From Aporrectodea caliginosa (Eukaryota > Annelida > Clitellata > Crassiclitellata > Lumbricidae): a stretch of 64,000 bases of DNA. The stretch lies in contig JACEVL010000161.1 of the NCBI GenBank assembly GCA_020284085.1, positions 1,022,501-1,086,500 on the forward strand, read 5' to 3'. Position 1 is the first letter of the stretch, and each line of letters begins with the position of its first letter. The notes beneath the pieces are model-generated. The model did no database searches, was not told the origin of the DNA, and saw nothing but the letters and a program-made list of their open reading frames with translations. A program made the position numbers and the translations under genes. Positions 58,886-64,000 of the stretch are shown piece after piece.

Positions 58886-61153
58886 ACCCTTTACGTCACA
58901 CAGTCCAAGTGATGAATGTTACATTTATTGGGAACAACCATTTCATCCCTAACAGTAAACAGCGAGCACCAAACTAGAGAGGTAATGACTGGCATGATCC
59001 CGATACACAACCAGAGAAAAACTTCAACAAATTATTATTACTATACATTTTTAGTTTTTCTACGTTATTTTTATTTCTACATTCTATGTCGATGTCTCAT
59101 TGTGCATTTGCTAATGGACTAATAAAGGCTATACTTACTTACTTACTTAATTTCGACCACCAACTGACCACATGTTCAGACCTACCATTGTAGTTTCAAA
59201 CTTTTTTTATATACACGTTGACAACCCCTCTGACTTGCTGCAGTGCTGCGAAATAAGCTGGTGCCCTGTGCTTGGTCTATAAGCAGTGCTCGAGAATACG
59301 CCCTATTCGATTTCACCACTATGATTTCACTCTGTTTCTTCAACTGATAAAGTCAAATCAGGATTCCAAGTCGATGACATTTGTTGTCTTACTATCCTCG
59401 TTTTAACTGTGAATTAATAAAGAAGCCATATTCCGACCTCTACTCGGAAGAGGTTCTTCAACAAATTGTCGACTTTGTGGGAAGTCCATAAAACGATGAA
59501 AGAAAGCTGTTCGTGAAATTACCTCTTTCTTTAAAAAAGCAAATCTTGAACACAAAAAAGCAAAAACAGAAATTCTGAGCAGATGGACCAGGACCCGAAC
59601 AGCAGCAATAATAATATTATTATTAATAATAATACATGTAACAAAAACAAGAGAAATCACTAGTAACAAGAAATCATAATAAACATAATGAATGGGAATA
59701 CGCAAATATTTGAGATGAGACAGAATTTTTCCATCCGACCATTACGACAAAATATCGTTTGGCTGATTAAGAAACTAACAAAGAACTTGATCCATTCCAG
59801 GCTTCATCAATAGTTGCCCACCTCCAGAATTTGGATAATAATACCAACAACAATAGTAGTATTAATAATGATCCAATGAAAACAATAGCCAAGGCTAAAC
59901 ATTATACTTCCTGAAAGATGATCATTTCTGCCTCAGGTGATAGAATTAGTCGCAAATAATCGTTTTAATTGTAACTTCAAAAGTTCTTAAAACTCAAAAA
60001 ATTATCTTAACAAAGACGGTCAATCAAGTAGTGAGCGCTCATCATTTGCTCCTTGGAATCGGTCATTTTAACAAAGTCCGACAGAGTTCAAAGGTTATCG
60101 TTATGTCAAAGGTCAAATTGCACCAAGTCTTACAAACAGAATCCAAACTCTACAATGATTGTTAACACCATAAAAGCCACCACTGCCATCATCATCATCA
60201 TCATCATCATCAGCGTCATCGTAGTCGTCAACAGAATTTTGATTGCTGCCTTTTCAACCCAAAAGGCACAAAAGTCATAAAAACGTTAAGTTTACTTGAA
60301 AACAAAATAAAAAAATTGTGAAAATAACATACTTAGCATTACTAATAATAAAAAATAACACAGATAATAACGGTGTGAAAATAACACACCTAGAATTTAT
60401 ATGAATAATAATAGCAGAAATCATAGGAGTAACAGGAGCCAACAGCGAAACTACATTCCTGAAGCGACAAGATGGACGCAATGTTCCTCAACGCGCGCCT
60501 ATCTATGGCTGGCAATGCACAGCTGGTCAATGCATTTGCTTGGCAGGGCACATTGCCACCACGCATGACATTGAACATTGATGAAGACTAGCCAATTGAG
60601 AAAATGTGCCATCCTCAACATTCCTTATCCTAAGGAATGACATGAAATGTAGGTAAAAATTTTTAATTACCTGGGATCATTTCTACTTATTTTTTATGCC
60701 AAATAAAACAATAGTAACAGCTACAATGATGATAATCTTCAAGACAACAGGAAATATAATAATATTCATGATAATAAAATAATATAATAATATTCTCTCA
60801 AGACTGATTTTAGACACCTGAGGGATCCTTGCGTGTGCAAAAAACAAATATAATAATACTCATACATGTAATAAGTTGAATATTTAAGATTTTACATATT
60901 TTCTGAATATTTTAAGAACCTGAGGGATCACAGTCACCTCTGGTAAAATAGCAATAATAATAATAATATTAGTCATAATGAAGAAGAGGGTTTTTGACCA
61001 CACTTCAAAGAGGCCTCAAGTCAACCAAGAAACATTGGCAAATGACGGCTAATCGGTCGAACCGTTTGTTACCCTGCCCCCCAACCCCGTGTCCAGCTCC
61101 TCATCTGACTTCTTCCATGCTCAGTGTGTTCCTGGGATTTCCAGCAGCAGAGG
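58886..61153. other. Spacer between OST-alpha and the minus-strand gene end
   Basis: AT-rich with scattered AAT/ATT and ATC microsatellites, and a LINE tail with CTTA repeats at 59075-59147. A decayed 'ccagcttattcac' repeat lies at 59240-59300. One non-repetitive 130-bp island at 60465-60595 has a 39-codon plus-strand frame beginning MDAMFLNARLSMAGNAQLVN. Nothing there can be assigned to a gene. Confidence 0.4.
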
Positions 61154-63412
61154 TCAAACGGGTCGTGAACTTGCACGTAGGTCGTCATGATGATCTGGGG
61201 CCGTGTAGATCTTCAGAGCACGCTCCGTTTTTCCCAGCAACTTTGTCGGTGGCTTCTGCAACCTAAAACATGAAACAACACAGAGAGTCAGAGAGATAGA
61301 GAGAGAGACAGACAGACAGACAGAGACAGACAGAAACAGAGAGTGATTGACAGCTGACTGAATGCTCGACAGCTGTCTGTCTGAATGAAATGTGACAATG
61401 AAGTTTCCTTGTAACATGGAGTAAACAGGTTTGAGCTGTGATGGTTACTTTGTGGGGCACCTTGAGCAAGTCTTTCACAAGCAATTGCTCAGCACCAATG
61501 CACCATCAATAGATGCTTTGCAATTAGATACCATCACAAAATATATACAGAAATATTAATTATAATAACAATAATAATAATAGATTTGTGTGAAAGATTA
61601 ATAGCTGTCTGACTGAATGATTGACAGTTGTCTGACTGAATGATTGACAGTTAACTGCATGATTGACAGCTATACGTATGTCATCATCTGAAAGGAAGGC
61701 AATGGCAGTAATTAGCTGACCAACTGTAAACTCTTTAAGGCCAGTCAAAGACAATGCATTTTATAGAGCAGTTCTTATGAGGTGTTAAACATTCATCCAG
61801 ATCATGGGTGTCAAAGCTTTTTAAAGGCGGGCCAGTGCCAATATTTTAAAGCAAGTGGCGTTCCATGGTGCGGAACGCGTCTGAATAAAATGGGGTAATT
61901 GTAACCGTAAACTCGATATTTCTAGAGTGCCCACAAAAGCGAAGTTGCGGGAACCAGCTTATTCACAGGCGCTTAATCAAAACAGAATTGATAGTAAGGG
62001 TCTGGGAGGGGGATTGGTGAGCCCGTTCCCAGAAAAAGTTTTGCAAAACTAAATCTTAAATGGTGCATTTTAGCATACAGTCTTAATTTGATCTTCATTA
62101 TCAAAAACCTCTAGCGGAGTAAGGGTTTAGTATTGACTGGCTTGTTACTAGCACAGCAATTTCATCTCGATTCATATGCAGCGAAAAATTACAAATTTGA
62201 ACCTTTATTCTCTGATTGTGTAGTATTTAGGCAAGGCTCTGCGGGCCAGAAAAACATCATTGGTGGGCCAGAAATGGCCCGGGCCGGACTTTTGACACCC
62301 CGATCCAGACACATCCATATACAAATACAACCACAGCCAACTGACCACAATAACTGACCACCATGGACTGATCATTCCATATGGACTGACCTGGTATTCT
62401 CCTTCTGCTGGACGTCGATCTTCTGGTCTTCCGTTAGTTCTGCCACTGGTTCCGTCTTATCTCTGAAACATCCCACAAAACGACTCCACTTAGAAACCAC
62501 AGATTCTGACGATAACATAAATTCACGTTTAATAACAATAGAAACTAAAATCTTGGATTTCTTTACAGGCAACATCAAGTTAATAATAATCTGCTGTCTC
62601 TGTCTATAGACCCTTTACCCTATGGATCGATTTCACCTCTTCGTCCCCGGACCAGGACCAACATCATGACGCCAAGCTTTTGCAATTGTGGGTAGCAACA
62701 TGTAAACAAATGATCTCACCAGAGTGCGGCTATGCAACCGGTATAATAAAGAATATACTTACTTACTTACTTGTGGGGCACAAAGTCAACTGGCAAGAGC
62801 GATCGCCTTGTAATGCAGAGAGTAAGGGTTTGAGTCTCCCCTGAGATGGTTACTGTATATATAGGTACCTTGAGCAAGTCCTTCACACAGTTGCATTAAC
62901 TGATGCTTGGCCATTACATAGTGGTGCTTAACACATTGAACTCGTACCTACTGGGCCTAGGGATGCCGTGCACTGGTCCATGGCTGTCATGGACTGCAGT
63001 AGGGTGGCCACGCCCTGGCCTAGGGCTCCAGTGCATTGGCGTAGTTCTGCCACACCTTGATAATAAATGGTCCCGCGTTCAAAATGTTAATACATGCAAA
63101 ATAACAAATATGCTATCTTTACCATTTTTTACCTTTCCCACAATGGAATATGCTGGACCTTTGCTGGTGCTATATAAATCTGCATTACATAACATAGCGT
63201 AGAACTAGAACATCATCAAACACCGACTTGTAGATGAGAACGGCTCCGTCGTCAGCAACGGACATTGGAAAGACGGAGATATCAGTTACAACCGGATTCC
63301 ACAGCAGGTCCCTCTCCACTTCAAGCACTGGAAGATTACATGGAAAATGAACACGTGCCTGCAACAACGACAATAATCCGATGATGAAAACAATCGTCAC
63401 AACTCTCATCAT
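61154..63412 (-). CDS. 3' end of an unrecognised minus-strand gene (2-3 exons)
   Basis: Three exons join in phase to a stop: 63358-63189 (or from an ATG at 63412), 62462-62391 and 61262-61154. The product contains LPVLEVERDLLWNPVVTDIS, FDDVLVLRYV, then an acidic segment (TEPVAELTEDQKIDVQQKEN) and a basic C-terminus ending in SSRPV. The upstream part can be read two ways. It may be a signal-peptide-like start (MMRVVTIVFIIGLLSLLQ) or intron sequence ending in a good TTGTTGCAG acceptor, in which case earlier exons lie beyond 64000. The first exon has beta-propeller-like alternation, but I cannot name a family. Confidence 0.5.
61440..61580 (+). mobile_element. SINE of the 'caagtccttcac' family, 3' part
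   Basis: CACCTTGAGCAAGTCTTTCAC, CAATTGCTCAGCACC and an AAT tail. It lies in the intron before the last exon of the minus-strand gene. Confidence 0.55.
61803..62302. mobile_element. Non-autonomous hAT-like element with 8-bp duplication
   Basis: Starts CATGGGTGTCAAAG and ends CTTTTGACACCCCG, an inverted-repeat pair. It is flanked by ATCCAGAT (61795-61802) and ATCCAGAC (62303-62310), 7 of 8 identical. The inside shares about 300 bases with 43020-43350 and has a 'ccagcttattcac' repeat inserted at 61905-61985. No transposase frame. Confidence 0.75.
62700..62773 (+). mobile_element. LINE 3' tail with CTTA repeats
   Basis: AGAGTGCGGCTATGCAACCGG, TATAATAAAGAATATACTTA and CTTACTTACTT. It matches the tail of the reverse-transcriptase fragment at 41333-41845, read from the other strand. 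Confidence 0.6.
62774..62942 (+). mobile_element. tRNA-derived SINE, 'caagtccttcac' family
   Basis: A tRNA-like head (AAGAGCGATCGCCTTGTAATG, then the B-box-like GGTTTGAGTC) leads into GAGCAAGTCCTTCACACAG and TTGGCCATTACATAGTGGTG. It directly follows the LINE tail. Confidence 0.7.
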
Positions 63413-64000
63413 TCGTTTTCAATTCTTGGTTTGTATATAAATTTGTTTGTTTGTTTGAATGTATTCAGTTTGCCATGTACAGTGCTGTGCATCTGCTAGT
63501 GCTTCTCATAAAAGAATTTACTTACTTACTTACTTCTACTGCGCTCAGAAGAACATCTTCCAAAGACATCGAAAGCTCAACCACCACCACCGGCATCACC
63601 ACCGACACCAATATCACCCCACCACCCCTACCACCCAAACCACCACCTCCATAAATACACCACCATTACCACCCCACCAGGCCACCACTACCCCATCACC
63701 ACACCTACCTTTGCAACACAGACATTTTCTTCATCAATTCCACTCATCTTCGATATCTAAAAAATACATTTAAGTTTTTCATTAGAAAAATCTCTGGCTT
63801 TCAACGTGAAGCAACACAAAAATAACTCAAATCTAATCAAATCAGATAAAATCAATTCATATCTAATCAAATCAATACAAGTCAAATCTAATAGCTTTGC
63901 AAGTCCTGATCCCAACATATGAATTACAAAACACGCGCTACATAAATCTTCCTACAGATGAAACAGGTAAAAGAAAGCGACTGTACACAACAGGGTCAGA
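63413..64000. other. Right edge: simple sequence only
   Basis: Contains a short CTTA run at 63520-63533, an ACC/CCA tract at 63575-63710 and AATC-rich sequence at 63825-63890. The Pro/Thr-rich ORFs at 63450-63770 follow the ACC tract and are not credible. No exon seen. Confidence 0.5.

Noticed and set aside
60390..60590. Small gene in the non-repetitive island
   Set aside because: Short frames exist on both strands, but none has splice signals, a recognised motif or a clear start context. Noted only as an unexplained island.

Overview
The window is nuclear DNA from an animal. Coding sequence lies in short exons with GT-AG (rarely GC-AG) introns. It encodes a ciliary dynein heavy chain and an organic solute transporter alpha subunit, and the introns and spacers are full of tRNA-derived SINEs, non-LTR retroelement tails, MITEs and micro/minisatellites. 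The phylum cannot be fixed from sequence alone. A marine or aquatic invertebrate is the best guess. No bacterial operon, CRISPR array, rRNA or functional tRNA gene was seen.

Layout. (1) 219-19872, plus strand: a 27-exon gene model, about 1225 aa, with the order leucine-rich repeats, a Roc-like domain that has lost its GTP-binding motifs, COR, a beta-rich middle part and a C-terminal MBT repeat with a complete methyl-lysine cage. I know of no Roco protein with an MBT repeat, and this is the most interesting item here. (2) 19873-22226: spacer filled by a 20-bp minisatellite. (3) 22227-46115, minus strand: 30 phase-consistent exons (1565 residues) for the tail and linker of a DNAH6-type axonemal dynein heavy chain. 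The motor (AAA1-6, stalk, MTBD) is absent from the window. (4) 46125-50838: spacer with an orphan candidate first exon, a 600-bp TCC tract, a 54-bp homogeneous minisatellite and a CA tract. (5) 50839-58466, plus strand: a complete 7-exon SLC51A (OST-alpha) gene, 344 aa, whose 3.7-kb first intron holds two clusters of TTACGTCA motifs. (6) 58467-61153: spacer with SINE and LINE debris. (7) 61154-63412, minus strand: the last two or three exons of an unrecognised gene. (8) 63413-64000: simple sequence, nothing coding seen.

The Roco-MBT gene and the dynein gene converge on the 20-bp minisatellite at 20.5-22.0 kb. The dynein is certainly unfinished there, and the MBT gene ends with what looks like the first arm of a second MBT repeat. 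Either the Roco-MBT gene sits inside a very large dynein intron, or the junction is a rearrangement or an assembly join at the repeat. Exon boundaries were chosen by hand from splice signals, reading phase and family resemblance. They agree in phase throughout but have no transcript support.
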